Below, piece by piece: positions 22,591 through 31,227 of a DNA stretch of 64,000 nt. The notes beneath the pieces are model-generated. The model saw only the letters and a program-made list of their open reading frames with translations. It had not been told where the DNA came from and did no database searches. The DNA comes from a virus: positions 25,219 through 89,218 of IMG/VR virus record IMGVR_UViG_3300037246_000452; one strand, given 5' to 3'. Made by a program: the position numbers and the translations under genes. Every line of letters begins with the position of its first letter. The first letter of the stretch is position 1.

Positions 22591-23268
22591 TTAGTTGTCA
22601 AGCCCTTCAAGAGGAACCTCCACACCTTCAAAGAACACTGGCTGCATGTCCTTGAACTCTTCAAGTAGAGGGCACATAAGCTGCCTCATTTTAGGGTGTG
22701 CGAACTTAGAGATTCGTTGCGTAAACACCTCTCGCCATTGTCGGAAGTTACACGTTACTACGATCTCGGCTTTCAAATCCACAGGTAACAGACCTCGTGC
22801 TTCCTGTGCTGAGGCGCCTAGCTCAAGCTGCTCAAAGTAGTAACTCTCCGCAGCTTCCATACCCTTTACCCATGACTTCCGCCTTCGTTTCTTAGCTCGT
22901 ATAACTTCCGCTGAGTCATTCGATTGTATTGTATGGAACAAGGACTCAATTACGGTAATCTCCTTATCGAACTTCTTCTTGGAGTAGTTGCAATACCGTG
23001 TACTCTCCTGAGAGAATGAGCATAGCCTGTGTCGCACTATCTCATGAGTAATACCTCTATCCATAATGAAGTGCACACTTGCCCCTGCATGCTCTATCAC
23101 AGATAAGTGTCCCTTCTTGATGATACCTCGGATAAACGTCTCAGCATCCTCGTCCTTCTCACCTGCTATACTCTTATAGCATGTTCGTCCCGCAAACTCT
23201 ACCAATCTAAGTGAGTCACTGTAATTAGGCATCTGTAGTATCTGTGACTGTGGTTTAACGATTCTCAT
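22591..23268 (-). CDS. thyX: FAD-dependent thymidylate synthase
   Basis: ThyX makes dTMP from dUMP using methylene-tetrahydrofolate and FAD. The diagnostic RHRx7S motif is RHRLCSFSQES at residues 79-89, continuing TRYCNYS; other family blocks are SVIEHAGASVHFI and ARGLLPVDLKAEIVVTCNFRQW. Length 225 is typical. It shows the phage supplies its own thymidylate, or a base-modifying pathway derived from it. It overlaps the 23265-23501 gene by 4 nt. Confidence 0.95.
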   Translation of the reverse strand: MRIVKPQSQILQMPNYSDSLRLVEFAGRTCYKSIAGEKDEDAETFIRGIIKKGHLSVIEHAGASVHFIMDRGITHEIVRHRLCSFSQESTRYCNYSKKKFDKEITVIESLFHTIQSNDSAEVIRAKKRRRKSWVKGMEAAESYYFEQLELGASAQEARGLLPVDLKAEIVVTCNFRQWREVFTQRISKFAHPKMRQLMCPLLEEFKDMQPVFFEGVEVPLEGLDN

Positions 23269-23501
23269 AATTCCTCCTTATTGTCTAAAAAATATCCTTC
23301 ACTCTCATCAAAACTAGGCTCTGCTAACGTACATCCACAAGCCCAGCATTCACCATCTTCTTTATTTACAAAGGCCTTACACTGAGGACACCTCAGACTT
23401 TCTTTCTTAAAAGTCTCCCCATGTCCCACCCGGTAGTTATCTGTTGTTGGCATCTGGATACAAGGGTAGTCTCCTAAACATCCGTCATCACCCCCACTCA
23501 T
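23265..23501 (-). CDS. Zinc-ribbon protein, 78 aa
   Basis: CPQC and CWACGC around residues 38-57 form a compact zinc ribbon. The N-terminus is Gly/Asp-rich and the C-terminus acidic. Coupled by 4-nt overlaps to thyX and to the upstream DUF1599-like gene. Function unknown. Confidence 0.55.
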   Translation of the reverse strand: MSGGDDGCLGDYPCIQMPTTDNYRVGHGETFKKESLRCPQCKAFVNKEDGECWACGCTLAEPSFDESEGYFLDNKEEL

Positions 23502-23890
23502 GGCTTACCTGCCCCTTCAAAAGTACCATTAGGCTTAGTCTCCTCTTCCTTAGCATCATGCCCTGCTGCAACTTCTTCTGCCAGCATGTAGGAGTAATTA
23601 CCTAAATCCCCTGCGGTGTCTATCATAGACTCATCCTTTACCTGCTGGTCCTTCCCGCTGAATCTCAGATTAGCGAAGCGCATCATCTTATCCGTCATCC
23701 TTACCAGTAGCCCGAACTGGATGAAGTCTTCCACCGTTTCTAGTTTAGCAGAACCCCCACACATTTCCCTCAGGATTCCACCTGTCTTCTGATATGAACT
23801 TCCATAATCATTGTTCTTGGCCTTAAATATCTCAGCCCCCTCATGCATTCGTGCTGGTACTCCTTGTGCTTGTGCTTTTGCTTTTTCCAT
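23498..23890 (-). CDS. DUF1599-like (nucleotide modification associated) protein
   Basis: The pattern KNNDYGSSYQKTGG, then LLVRMTDKMMRFANL, and ESMIDTAGDLGNYSYML resembles DUF1599, later named nucleotide modification associated domain 1, a MazG-like all-alpha family found next to DNA-modification or nucleotide genes. The D-K-x-x-R and D-T-x-x-D-L residues would bind metal and nucleotide. It is next to thyX. Family placement from memory of the pattern; a profile search should settle it. Confidence 0.62.
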   Translation of the reverse strand: MEKAKAQAQGVPARMHEGAEIFKAKNNDYGSSYQKTGGILREMCGGSAKLETVEDFIQFGLLVRMTDKMMRFANLRFSGKDQQVKDESMIDTAGDLGNYSYMLAEEVAAGHDAKEEETKPNGTFEGAGKP

Positions 23891-23891
23891 T

Positions 23892-24323
23892 CTACCCTCC
23901 TTGATATTCTTTTAATGCTCTCTCTATGGGCCATCCACGCTTCAACCTATGTAATACTGTGTGAGTTGATAACCCTAATCTCTTTGACCACCCCGGGGCA
24001 GTATCAGTGACATCCTTAAAAGTGTACATCTTAACTCTAGGTTGATTACAACTTTGTTCTTTGGCTGTCGCCCATCTGCAATTCTTTTTGGAGTAACCCT
24101 TTGTTCCGTCTTTCCTATCGATAGACATGCCTTCAGGTTTTTCCCCCATATCCTTAAAGAAGTTAGCGAAATTATCCCACCGTTTACAGAGCTTTATACC
24201 TTTACCTCCATACCGAGGATATTTGTGATGATTTGGATTGTTGCATCTCGCCCTAATTCCTTTCCATAACACATACAACGCTGTACTTGACATTCCATGT
24301 GTTGCGTTACCATGTTTACGCAT
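23892..24323 (-). CDS. HNH/AP2-like homing endonuclease, copy B
   Basis: A 143-residue relative of the genes at 18433 and 30220, with LWKGIRARCNN, YGGKGIKLCKRW, FANFFKDMGEKPEGMSIDR and KNCRWATAKEQ, followed by a helix-turn-helix-like end (LGLSTHTVLHRLKRGWPIERAL). It lacks the N-terminal Cys finger of copy A. Its own promoter lies at 24357-24385, and it separates the DUF1599-like gene from the resolvase-RecA pair. Confidence 0.75.
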   Translation of the reverse strand: MRKHGNATHGMSSTALYVLWKGIRARCNNPNHHKYPRYGGKGIKLCKRWDNFANFFKDMGEKPEGMSIDRKDGTKGYSKKNCRWATAKEQSCNQPRVKMYTFKDVTDTAPGWSKRLGLSTHTVLHRLKRGWPIERALKEYQGG

Positions 24324-24356
24324 GTGGCCTCCTTAAATATTAAATTTATATATTTA

Positions 24357-24385
24357 AGTCTACCAAATTATTACTTGTTTGTCAA
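24357..24385 (-). promoter_or_regulatory. Sigma70 promoter of homing gene B
   Basis: TTGACA (24385-24380), 17 bp, TAGACT (24362-24357), overlapping the end of the resolvase gene. Confidence 0.75.
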
Positions 24386-24742
24386 TTCTTTAAAGGTATG
24401 CATTTTCATAACTATAAACTCAGAGTCAATGTCCTGTAGCTCTCCTGTGTCGTCTACAAAGGAAAGAGTAAGCAGAGGCACCCTGCCTGTTTCTCGTGCC
24501 TCCACTCCAATTTTATTAAGCCATGATTTCTTAAGGGATATAGACTGATGAATGGTAGCCTTGGCCTCAATTCTAAACTCTATACCTTTAAGTGTTGTGG
24601 TACCATCACTCTTAGCCCCCACCATTGCCCCGCTTCCCGGTGTCAACCTCCCCTTTAAACCGACGACAACCCTTTTCTCAGAAGTTGTTCCATGATCTTT
24701 ACGTGCTCCTGTAGAAAATCTATTGCCTAAGATTTTAGCCAT
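24371..24742 (-). CDS. Putative PD-(D/E)XK resolvase or nuclease
   Basis: ATG 24742 (MAKILGNRFS) lies 8 nt inside the recA end with GGAG upstream. The block TPGSGAMVGAKSDGTT followed by EFRIEAKATIHQSISL gives a G-x-D...E-x-K arrangement as in archaeal-type and phage Holliday junction resolvases, and KSWLNKIGVEARETGRVPLLTL continues the fold. The 123-residue length agrees. The overlap with recA supports a recombination role. Strand or junction specificity is not visible. Confidence 0.6.
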   Translation of the reverse strand: MAKILGNRFSTGARKDHGTTSEKRVVVGLKGRLTPGSGAMVGAKSDGTTTLKGIEFRIEAKATIHQSISLKKSWLNKIGVEARETGRVPLLTLSFVDDTGELQDIDSEFIVMKMHTFKELTNK

Positions 24743-25907
24743 ACAGCAACTCCAGATTGGCGTCAATTACTGCCTGCTCATAGTACTTTTTAAGTTCTGT
24801 ATTATTGTTTAAATGTTCTTTTAGTGCCTGCTGAGTTTTAAATTCAAATTTCTCTTCCAAGGATACTACATCATGTAAGCTCCATTTATTCTTACCTTGC
24901 TGTATTAGTCCAAAGTCTTTCAAAAATCCTGATAATGTTGCCCAACTCTCAACATATCCAGCTGGATTATCATTGAAGGGCAACATCTGCATATCATAAA
25001 CAATGTTCTTGGATACAATAGGAACTCGGTGCTTCATGATAGTTACTGCCGTTTCCTTGTAGCATGCTAAGGCTTCACTGATTGTCTTATCAAGTTTCTC
25101 CTTACCGTATATCCTACATGTAAGCCCTGATGCATGTTCCAATGTTGCTCCCCCGGGTTGATATTCAGGGTCACCAAACATCTGGCCTATTTTTGTTCTT
25201 ACCTGATTAATGAAAATCGGTGTTGGGTACCTGCCATTTGCTTCTGCTCTAGTTAACCCAACCAAACATTTCCTCATTAAAGTGCCTATCAATTTACTGG
25301 CACCTCCCACTGCTGCTTTCTCTGCTGAATTGGCATCTTCATTTTTGGTAAGAATACTTCCCAAAGAATCGAAGAGGATAATAGATACATCATCAGCATT
25401 AAGCATAGCCTCAAACATATCTACGGCTTCCTCCCCCCAAGTGGGCTTTAGAACTATCAACCTATCAATGTCAACTCCCAACAGTGCCCACCATACAGGG
25501 TCATAGGACTTCTCTACATCTATTACCACACAATAGAGGTGAGGATTAATCTTTTGCTCCATAGCTATAGTGAGTATGGCAAGATTCGTTTTCCCCGAAC
25601 TCTTCTTCCCGTAAAAGATACTGGCTTTCCCCCTCGGAACACCCCCGCCAGTTCCTAAGTCAAACGGATATACCCCTGTAGGAATGCGCTCAACATTACC
25701 AATCTCTCCTCCAATGGAGCCTGCTGCTTCCCCCATAACCGTTTTAACATTCTTCATTACATCAAGAACTGAATTTCCCGTCCCAGCTGCGAACTTATCC
25801 TTGTTATCCTGCTTACTCTTCTTTGTATTGTTCTTATGGACTACAACAGGGACTTTCTTTTTTTCTGTATCGTTTCCTGTTGCGCTTTTCTTAACCTTTT
25901 TAACCAT
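24735..25907 (-). CDS. recA: RecA-like recombinase
   Basis: ATP-dependent strand-exchange protein. Walker A is GKKSSGKT at residues 100-107, Walker B SIILFD at about 175-180, and the loop PIFINQVRTKIG is in the position of the RecA L1/L2 region. The first 45 residues are a Lys-rich extension. At 390 residues it is of RecA/phage-RecA size. ATG 25907 follows AGGAGGATTGAAGT. It probably works with the PD-(D/E)XK nucleases and the ssDNA-binding protein in recombination-dependent replication. Confidence 0.92.
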   Translation of the reverse strand: MVKKVKKSATGNDTEKKKVPVVVHKNNTKKSKQDNKDKFAAGTGNSVLDVMKNVKTVMGEAAGSIGGEIGNVERIPTGVYPFDLGTGGGVPRGKASIFYGKKSSGKTNLAILTIAMEQKINPHLYCVVIDVEKSYDPVWWALLGVDIDRLIVLKPTWGEEAVDMFEAMLNADDVSIILFDSLGSILTKNEDANSAEKAAVGGASKLIGTLMRKCLVGLTRAEANGRYPTPIFINQVRTKIGQMFGDPEYQPGGATLEHASGLTCRIYGKEKLDKTISEALACYKETAVTIMKHRVPIVSKNIVYDMQMLPFNDNPAGYVESWATLSGFLKDFGLIQQGKNKWSLHDVVSLEEKFEFKTQQALKEHLNNNTELKKYYEQAVIDANLELLYG

Positions 25908-25927
25908 ACTTCAATCCTCCTGACTAT

Positions 25928-25941
25928 TGCAATTAATTTCA
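25928..25941. repeat. Dispersed 14-bp palindrome, copy 12
   Basis: TGCAATTAATTTCA, exactly filling the gap between the 25942-26256 stop and the recA ribosome site. Confidence 0.8.
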
Positions 25942-26256
25942 CTAGGACTCAAGGTCGTCAAGCATACCCTGCATTTTTTTACCTACCCACTCATACCCCT
26001 CATTGAAAGCCTCATCAAGGTCAACCTTCTCACAAGGAATTGATACCCCTACATCGAACCGGATACTTTCATAGTCTCCAAGGTTCACGGTCTTACCAGC
26101 TTTGACTGTTACAATGCATGCCTCCCCTTCTATAATCTTACCCCCCAAATCCTCCTCTTGGGTATCAATCACTTCATCCTCACCTTTACCTTTAGTCATC
26201 GTAACCGTGCCTTTACCTTTTGCCAGTTCTTCTTTCTTTTTCTTAAACTTTAGCAT
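25942..26256 (-). CDS. Conserved-type phage protein, 104 aa
   Basis: The segment IVTVKAGKTVNLGDYESIRFDVGVSIPC followed by DEAFNEGYEWVGKKM (two blocks) resembles small phage proteins found beside recombination or primase genes, of unknown function. The N-terminus is Lys-rich. ATG 26256 follows AAGGAGGAATT. It precedes recA and may be co-regulated. Confidence 0.55.
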   Translation of the reverse strand: MLKFKKKKEELAKGKGTVTMTKGKGEDEVIDTQEEDLGGKIIEGEACIVTVKAGKTVNLGDYESIRFDVGVSIPCEKVDLDEAFNEGYEWVGKKMQGMLDDLES

Positions 26257-26270
26257 AATTCCTCCTTGTC

Positions 26271-26711
26271 TTAAATTGCATTATACCATTGACCTTCTAG
26301 TGTATTCATGGCCGTTGTCTTCGCGCCTTTGTCTTTGCCTAGAAGTTTTGCCTTTACCTTCTGTAGCAGTCCCACTTGATGCTTCGTGTAGCACCTATGA
26401 GGTGTATCGAATATCTGTGAGGGTATCCAATTCTTTTGCTCCCAGATCAGGAGAAGCTTAGTAGTAATCCCAAGTCTGTTTGCCACGGTCCTTGCCTTGT
26501 AAGCCAGTATTTCTTTACCGTTATACTCTTTCCTACTCATCCCGGCAGGTGGCTTAATGCTGGCCTTATACTCCCGAGCTTTCTTTTTTAATAGCTCCCT
26601 GTGCTCCGGGTCGTTGTCATACTTATCCTTCCTGTCCTTCGCAATCGTAACTTTGTTATTAATGTAATGCTGTTTATGTGAAAACCCATTACCATTTTTA
26701 TGTCGTCCCAT
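26271..26711 (-). CDS. Putative MerR-like DNA-binding protein
   Basis: The C-terminal half contains RTVANRLGITTKLLLIWEQKNW followed by CYTKHQVGLL, here quoted in parts, which matches the MerR-type winged helix: a first helix, a turn, a W-E-xxG/N-W recognition unit and a Y-xxxQ-hxxL second helix. The N-terminal 70 residues are very basic and likely helical. ATG 26711 lies 8 nt past the helicase-gene end. Target DNA is unknown; it is one more candidate reader of the dispersed sites. Confidence 0.55.
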   Translation of the reverse strand: MGRHKNGNGFSHKQHYINNKVTIAKDRKDKYDNDPEHRELLKKKAREYKASIKPPAGMSRKEYNGKEILAYKARTVANRLGITTKLLLIWEQKNWIPSQIFDTPHRCYTKHQVGLLQKVKAKLLGKDKGAKTTAMNTLEGQWYNAI

Positions 26712-26719
26712 ACATCCCC

Positions 26720-28120
26720 CTATTTATCTACTACAATCGCGCCTATCTCATGATACCACGCTAATCTTTTATTTTCGTATCCCTGAAATACGTTACTGGT
26801 CTTGTCCAGTACATCAAAGACTATTGGCACCACGCCTTTAACCTTTCCCCACTCTGAAGCATCTATCTTACCTTCATACTCCCTCAATATCCTGCCCACT
26901 GTCTGCCTTACATCTGAGCGAGGATGACATAGGATTGCTGTATTCCACCAAGGGGCGTCAGTACCCTCTTCACACATCTTAAATGTTGCTAGGACTAATG
27001 GGAGGGCTTTAATACGATCTCGTTCTGCCTCTGCCTTAATACCCCCTATGAAGTACCCCATGTCATCTTTAGGTACTCCAAGCCCTCTAAGCTTCCCCTC
27101 TAACAGTTCTAACATTTCTTTTGTCTCAGAGAATACCACCACGTTTCTGCCAGCCTTATGGCATTGCCTAGCAAATTGCGCTATCAGGTTCGTCCTGCTT
27201 TTATGCCTCGACAACATCTTATTTAGATGCATGGTCTTGCCGGCCGTATGTGGTAGTGGGCCTATACTTGACTCCCCTGTTACTTTATCTTTTATTACTA
27301 CCTGCGGTATCTTCCATGTAGACGTAACCCGTATTACCTTTGGTACCATAGGGAGTCCGTCTGCTACTATTCGTACAGGACCAATATGTGCCCTAAATAC
27401 CACATCCCTACCATCCTTACGTTTGGGGGTGGCAGATAGGCCCATCCTTAATAATGCCGGGAAGAGCCACATAGCCTCACTAAACTTTTCTGCCCCCATC
27501 CTGTGAACCTCATCACATATTATAAACCCGAAGTCTTTATACACCCAAGAAGGATATCTCCCTCTTTTGCAAAGACTCTGCATGTATCCTATAACTACTT
27601 TCTTTCCTACAACATCACATTTGTCCCCGTATATCTCCCCGATCTCTGAATCCTTTAACCCCAGAAAGTCCCTGCAAGCTTTGCGCCACTGGCCCTTCAA
27701 GTCTTCTTTATGTACCATTATGAGAGTTTTTCTTCCCACATTGGCAATCAACTGCATACTACAGGCAGTCTTTCCCTTTCCTGTTGCAGCCTGAATCACA
27801 AATGACTCTCTTGCTTGCAGGAGCTTTGTCGCGTCACGGACTATCCTGACTTGATCATCGTTCCTTGGCTTAAATGATGAAGTGAAATTAATTGCAGGGC
27901 CAACCACTCGTCTGTCGTCATCAGATACAGGTGTACAGTTTCTAGGTATCTCTATCAATGGTTTACTACTATTGGTGCTGAGTAGTCTATACATCTTGAT
28001 ATCTTCTTTGTCTTCAAACCTAGACTTACGGGTGTACATCTTCTCAAATGCCTTAGTATATTCGTACACTGCTGAACTTCCTGTCCATAGTGGTTTTTGT
28101 GTCTGCATCAACTTCTTCAT
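26720..28120 (-). CDS. Superfamily 2 DNA/RNA helicase
   Basis: Motifs in order: Walker A QAATGKGKTAC (about residues 111-121), motif Ia LIMVHKEDL, motif II ICDEVHRM (about 205), motif III MGLSATPKRKDG, motif IV VVVFSETKEM, and motif VI near HPRSDVRQTVGRILR. Start at ATG 28120 behind AAGGAGTGAAG; a GTG two codons earlier is possible. The 466-residue length fits XPB/UvsW-like helicases that act on recombination or replication forks. A palindrome copy (27883-27896) lies in the N-terminal coding part. Confidence 0.88.
   Translation of the reverse strand: MKKLMQTQKPLWTGSSAVYEYTKAFEKMYTRKSRFEDKEDIKMYRLLSTNSSKPLIEIPRNCTPVSDDDRRVVGPAINFTSSFKPRNDDQVRIVRDATKLLQARESFVIQAATGKGKTACSMQLIANVGRKTLIMVHKEDLKGQWRKACRDFLGLKDSEIGEIYGDKCDVVGKKVVIGYMQSLCKRGRYPSWVYKDFGFIICDEVHRMGAEKFSEAMWLFPALLRMGLSATPKRKDGRDVVFRAHIGPVRIVADGLPMVPKVIRVTSTWKIPQVVIKDKVTGESSIGPLPHTAGKTMHLNKMLSRHKSRTNLIAQFARQCHKAGRNVVVFSETKEMLELLEGKLRGLGVPKDDMGYFIGGIKAEAERDRIKALPLVLATFKMCEEGTDAPWWNTAILCHPRSDVRQTVGRILREYEGKIDASEWGKVKGVVPIVFDVLDKTSNVFQGYENKRLAWYHEIGAIVVDK
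27883..27896. repeat. Dispersed 14-bp palindrome, copy 13
   Basis: TGAAATTAATTGCA, inside the SF2 helicase gene. Confidence 0.75.
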
Positions 28121-28146
28121 CTTCACTCCTTGATAGAGGAATTACG

Positions 28147-28183
28147 GGGGGCGGTGTAGTGTGGTGGCCCGACCCCCCGACCT
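28147..28183 (-). terminator. GC-rich hairpin after the ssDNA-binding protein gene
   Basis: CGGGGGG pairs with CCCCCCG across about 23 nt, 14 nt after the stop of the 28197-28955 gene. No T run follows, so it may be a pausing or mRNA 3'-end stabilising structure rather than a full terminator. Confidence 0.45.
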
Positions 28184-28196
28184 CAATTACTTAGAC

Positions 28197-28955
28197 TTAC
28201 AGCTCATTCTTATAAGATTGACCAGCATCACTTCCACTCTGATCTGCAGAACCCATGGCCTTTGTGCCGAAGCCCAACTTTCTCAGTTCATCTGCAGTAC
28301 GGTACTCAAGGAATTCTCCATAATCCAGAGGCTCACATACCGTATCTGGAAGCTCCTTTTGAATTTCTTTGAGGGTGTTGGTCTCATCATAATCAAAGAC
28401 GTTACCTACCCCAGCCTCCTTGTCCCCTGTACGTGATACATCAAAGGTTGCTCCGGTCAGACCACCACGCTTAGCAGCTATCTTCTGAAGTTGCTTGACA
28501 GTACCACGTTTGGCAATAAAGAGTTTAATCTGGTCTTCATACACTGTACCATCCTTGGCAGTATACTTGTCATGATCGATAATAGTCAACGCCCCTGCAA
28601 GATAAGGTTTGTCACCCCCCTGACATAGTGGGCAGGGCTCACTGTCCTGAGTACATATAAAGTAGTTCTGGTACGAACCATTCAAGAACATACTATGCTC
28701 ATAGTACATCAGCATGTCGAGTACACCGTCGTCGTCCAGTGCTCCATCCATGAATGTAATCATGTTGTCCTTGTTTGGTGGCATCCAGTACCGTCTTGGT
28801 TTGCCAGCTGCTTCCTTAGCTGCCTGAGCTTTTTGCTCTTCCTGCTCCATGGATTCAGCTGCTGCCTTTCCTTTTTTCATCCAACCAGTATTGGTGGACT
28901 TTTCCTTCTTCGGCTCAGCTGATTTAGCTGCTGCCTTATTCTTCTTTTTAATCAT
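28197..28955 (-). CDS. Probable single-stranded DNA-binding protein
   Basis: The 252-residue protein has a Lys/Ala-rich N-terminus, a metal-site-like CPLCQGGDKP (about residues 107-116), a basic beta region (IKLFIAKRGTVKQLQKIAAKRGG) and a polar tail ending in SYKNEL. The layout (basic OB-like core plus Cys site plus disordered tail) is like gp32-type or other phage ssDNA-binding proteins, and it lies between primase and helicase genes behind a strong promoter. The assignment is by context and general features, not a diagnostic motif. Confidence 0.5.
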   Translation of the reverse strand: MIKKKNKAAAKSAEPKKEKSTNTGWMKKGKAAAESMEQEEQKAQAAKEAAGKPRRYWMPPNKDNMITFMDGALDDDGVLDMLMYYEHSMFLNGSYQNYFICTQDSEPCPLCQGGDKPYLAGALTIIDHDKYTAKDGTVYEDQIKLFIAKRGTVKQLQKIAAKRGGLTGATFDVSRTGDKEAGVGNVFDYDETNTLKEIQKELPDTVCEPLDYGEFLEYRTADELRKLGFGTKAMGSADQSGSDAGQSYKNEL

Positions 28956-29003
28956 GGTTCTTCTCCTTTTTGGGTTTTGTATGACTCTCGGTCATCTTCG
29001 GTA

Positions 29004-29032
29004 AGGATACTAAACAAACGTGAATTTGTCAA
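29004..29032 (-). promoter_or_regulatory. Sigma70 promoter
   Basis: TTGACA (29032-29027), 17 bp, TATCCT (29009-29004), leading into the probable ssDNA-binding protein gene. Confidence 0.75.
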
Positions 29033-29244
29033 GTCTTTAATCTTACTTGTACTACTCCTTCTCGCAGAGGGCATCTTGGGTCCACCCAACCCATGCGCTC
29101 TGCACCATCCGCTAACAAATCCAATTCAAAATGTTGTAACGTACAGACCTGTTCATTTCTAAATACTGCCAGCATAGGCTTTGCCTGTGTTACATTTTTT
29201 CTAAAGGGACATGCCTCACATGATCTAACAATGTACTCTTTCAT
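29029..29244 (-). CDS. Hypothetical Cys-containing 71-aa protein
   Basis: Four Cys (SCEACPF, QVCTLQH, RCPLREG) may bind a metal. Starts at ATG 29244, overlapping the primase stop by 4 nt. The promoter for the next gene begins in its last codons. Function unknown. Confidence 0.5.
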   Translation of the reverse strand: MKEYIVRSCEACPFRKNVTQAKPMLAVFRNEQVCTLQHFELDLLADGAERMGWVDPRCPLREGVVQVRLKT

Positions 29245-30203
29245 AATTCAATTCCCATCCTTTCGAGGTTCTCTGCAATTACTTGCAATGGGGTTTCCCC
29301 CGCATCCCCGTACTCTTCCTCTGGTTCTATGTGAGAACATTTTACTCCCAACTTCTTGAAGTGCTTCTCTGCCCTCTCTCGTCCACGATCTCCACCAGTC
29401 CCTATGTCGAAGTACGTCACTATCTCGGCAGCGTCCCTTAGCCTCTTATATTTTGCGTCAGGCATACTTCCCATCAGTCCCGCAGCCACGTTTGGATACA
29501 CTTCATAGATTCTTAATAGATCAAATGGGCCTTCTACTACCACCACCGGCTCATCTAGGTCAAGCTTATCTTCGTTCATCCATATCTGAGGATTTCTGTG
29601 TCCCTGATAATCATAAGCGTAATACCTTAGTTGTGCCTCCCCCGTCACGTCCCTACCGTGCAATCCATAACATCTTCCGTGAAAGTCCATGACCGGAAAA
29701 CATACCGTCTGCCTCTGGAAGTCGAACTTAATGTTCAAATCATCAACTACGCAGTCTGGAACTTCTCGCCCCTTCAGGTATGGATGCCCTTTGGCTGAAT
29801 TGAATGAGTTTAACCATACCATTGGAAACTCCACCAGCTCCCCCACCTTACTTTGCATGGTCTCATCATAGTCGAGGATACCTTCTGTTTCATCGTCTTC
29901 CTCTTCTTCAAGAGCAATCTCAAGGGCAGACTTGATATCTACATCAACTTTGTGCTCAAGTCTATTCATCATCCGAATATCCATTACAAGATCATAAGCA
30001 TTACCCACGAACCCGCAAGTGAAACAATGAAACAAAGATTCGCCATGAGATTGCTCACCTCCACCAAAGGAAGGGTTGTTGTCCGTCCCGTTGGTGTGCT
30101 TCCAAGGAGCCCGGGGGCATTGTGCTGTAACCCATGTGGACGTACCCCCTTTAAGCTTTGCTCCTAAAAAGGTGAGGAACTGAGTTATATCATGGCGCTT
30201 CAT
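29241..30203 (-). CDS. DNA primase (DnaG-type)
   Basis: The zinc-binding domain has Cys29, His36, Cys60 and Cys63 (CPRAPWKH ... FHCFTCG). A TOPRIM-like catalytic core follows with EPVVVVEGPFDLLRIYE (about residues 216-231) and the acidic YFDIGTGGDRGRE (about 264). At 320 residues it is a short phage primase lacking a helicase-interaction domain. ATG 30203 follows AAGGAGGTAACTA. It would lay down primers for the DnaB-like helicase replisome encoded upstream. Confidence 0.85.
   Translation of the reverse strand: MKRHDITQFLTFLGAKLKGGTSTWVTAQCPRAPWKHTNGTDNNPSFGGGEQSHGESLFHCFTCGFVGNAYDLVMDIRMMNRLEHKVDVDIKSALEIALEEEEDDETEGILDYDETMQSKVGELVEFPMVWLNSFNSAKGHPYLKGREVPDCVVDDLNIKFDFQRQTVCFPVMDFHGRCYGLHGRDVTGEAQLRYYAYDYQGHRNPQIWMNEDKLDLDEPVVVVEGPFDLLRIYEVYPNVAAGLMGSMPDAKYKRLRDAAEIVTYFDIGTGGDRGRERAEKHFKKLGVKCSHIEPEEEYGDAGETPLQVIAENLERMGIEL
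29274..29287. repeat. Dispersed 14-bp palindrome, copy 14
   Basis: TGCAATTACTTGCA, near the 3' end of the primase gene. Confidence 0.7.
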
Positions 30204-30219
30204 TAGTTACCTCCTTATT

Positions 30220-30681
30220 TTAACTATTTACCTGCTTATTCTTTCCTGCGTTATTACCTGTAGGAGTATTCAACGCTCGTTCCACACTCCACCCTAAATC
30301 CTGTATCCGTCTCCATACCATTTTATATCGGTTACCCTGCCCCCCACATAAAGCTATCAGTGGTACAGTTTCTCCCTCATATTCAACGAATAATGTACTT
30401 CTTCTATTACGTTGGTTCTCTAAACAAGATACCCACCTGCAGTTATCTTTGGAATATCCTTTGTTGTTATCAATCCTATCTAACTGCATTCCTTCAGGTC
30501 GTTCTCCCATGTCAGCTAGGAAATTAGCGAAGTTATCCCAGTCGTTGCTGTATCTTATCCCTCTTCCCCCGTACCATTTATATATTTTACAGTTGGGGTC
30601 ATTACATCTTTGCCGCATTCCTGTCCAGACACTATATAGAGGATGCTTATTTCCTCGATGAGCTAATCCGTGCCAGTGCAT
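30220..30681 (-). CDS. HNH/AP2-like homing endonuclease, copy C
   Basis: LYSVWTGMRQRCND, YGGRGIRYSNDW, FANFLADMGERPEGMQLDRID and DNCRWVSCLENQRNRR repeat the core of copies A and B; the end (GWSVERALNTPTG) is again similar. The 153-residue gene overlaps the upstream stop by one base and precedes primase by 16 nt. Unlike copies A and B it shows no own promoter, so it is read with the operon. Confidence 0.75.
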   Translation of the reverse strand: MHWHGLAHRGNKHPLYSVWTGMRQRCNDPNCKIYKWYGGRGIRYSNDWDNFANFLADMGERPEGMQLDRIDNNKGYSKDNCRWVSCLENQRNRRSTLFVEYEGETVPLIALCGGQGNRYKMVWRRIQDLGWSVERALNTPTGNNAGKNKQVNS

Positions 30682-31163
30682 TATTTCACCTTAAAACTTC
30701 TGGCACCCTTTTGCTCCTCTACCAGTATAACCTTCTGCTGTTCCGGTGTGAGGTATGAGTCTACATCCTTGAGAGTGAAGCCGGCCAGTTCAAGAGCAAG
30801 ACCTTCTTTTACTTCCTCAAACATATCAATGAGTTGCCCGGTGTCCTTTATGGACCGACTCTTACCCATCGCCCCAACATTGAGGACATTTTTACCAGAG
30901 TCAGATACAAGCTCCAACTTCTCATCCTTCGTAAGATCAAGGTCTTCAGTGACTATCCCCATGATCTTATTTTTGGAGGCAGTCAATTTTACTAAGAGAG
31001 GTTTCAGCTTATCCTGAAGAGCTTTTATCTTAGTCTCAATATCTGCATACGTATCCACCTCCTTTGCAATAATGTCAACTGCCACCTCCGTTGCCGTGGT
31101 TACTATTTCAGTCTTTTCCTCTTGTTCTACTGGTTTTGTCTTGGTCTTAAATTTTAATGCCAT
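30681..31163 (-). CDS. Hypothetical 160-aa protein
   Basis: Helical and charged, with a Lys/Thr/Val-rich N-terminus and a DKLKPLLVKLTASKNKIMG helix. First gene after the promoter at 31199-31227. The closeness to primase suggests a replication accessory role, but no motif supports it. Confidence 0.5.
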   Translation of the reverse strand: MALKFKTKTKPVEQEEKTEIVTTATEVAVDIIAKEVDTYADIETKIKALQDKLKPLLVKLTASKNKIMGIVTEDLDLTKDEKLELVSDSGKNVLNVGAMGKSRSIKDTGQLIDMFEEVKEGLALELAGFTLKDVDSYLTPEQQKVILVEEQKGARSFKVK

Positions 31164-31198
31164 ATTATCCTCCTTGGTTTTATTATTTTAATGCTGTA

Positions 31199-31227
31199 AC
31201 TATAACTTATTTATTTAGTTTTGTCAA
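31199..31227 (-). promoter_or_regulatory. Sigma70 promoter
   Basis: TTGACA (31227-31222), 17 bp, TATAGT (31204-31199), partly inside the end of the HNH gene. Confidence 0.85.
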
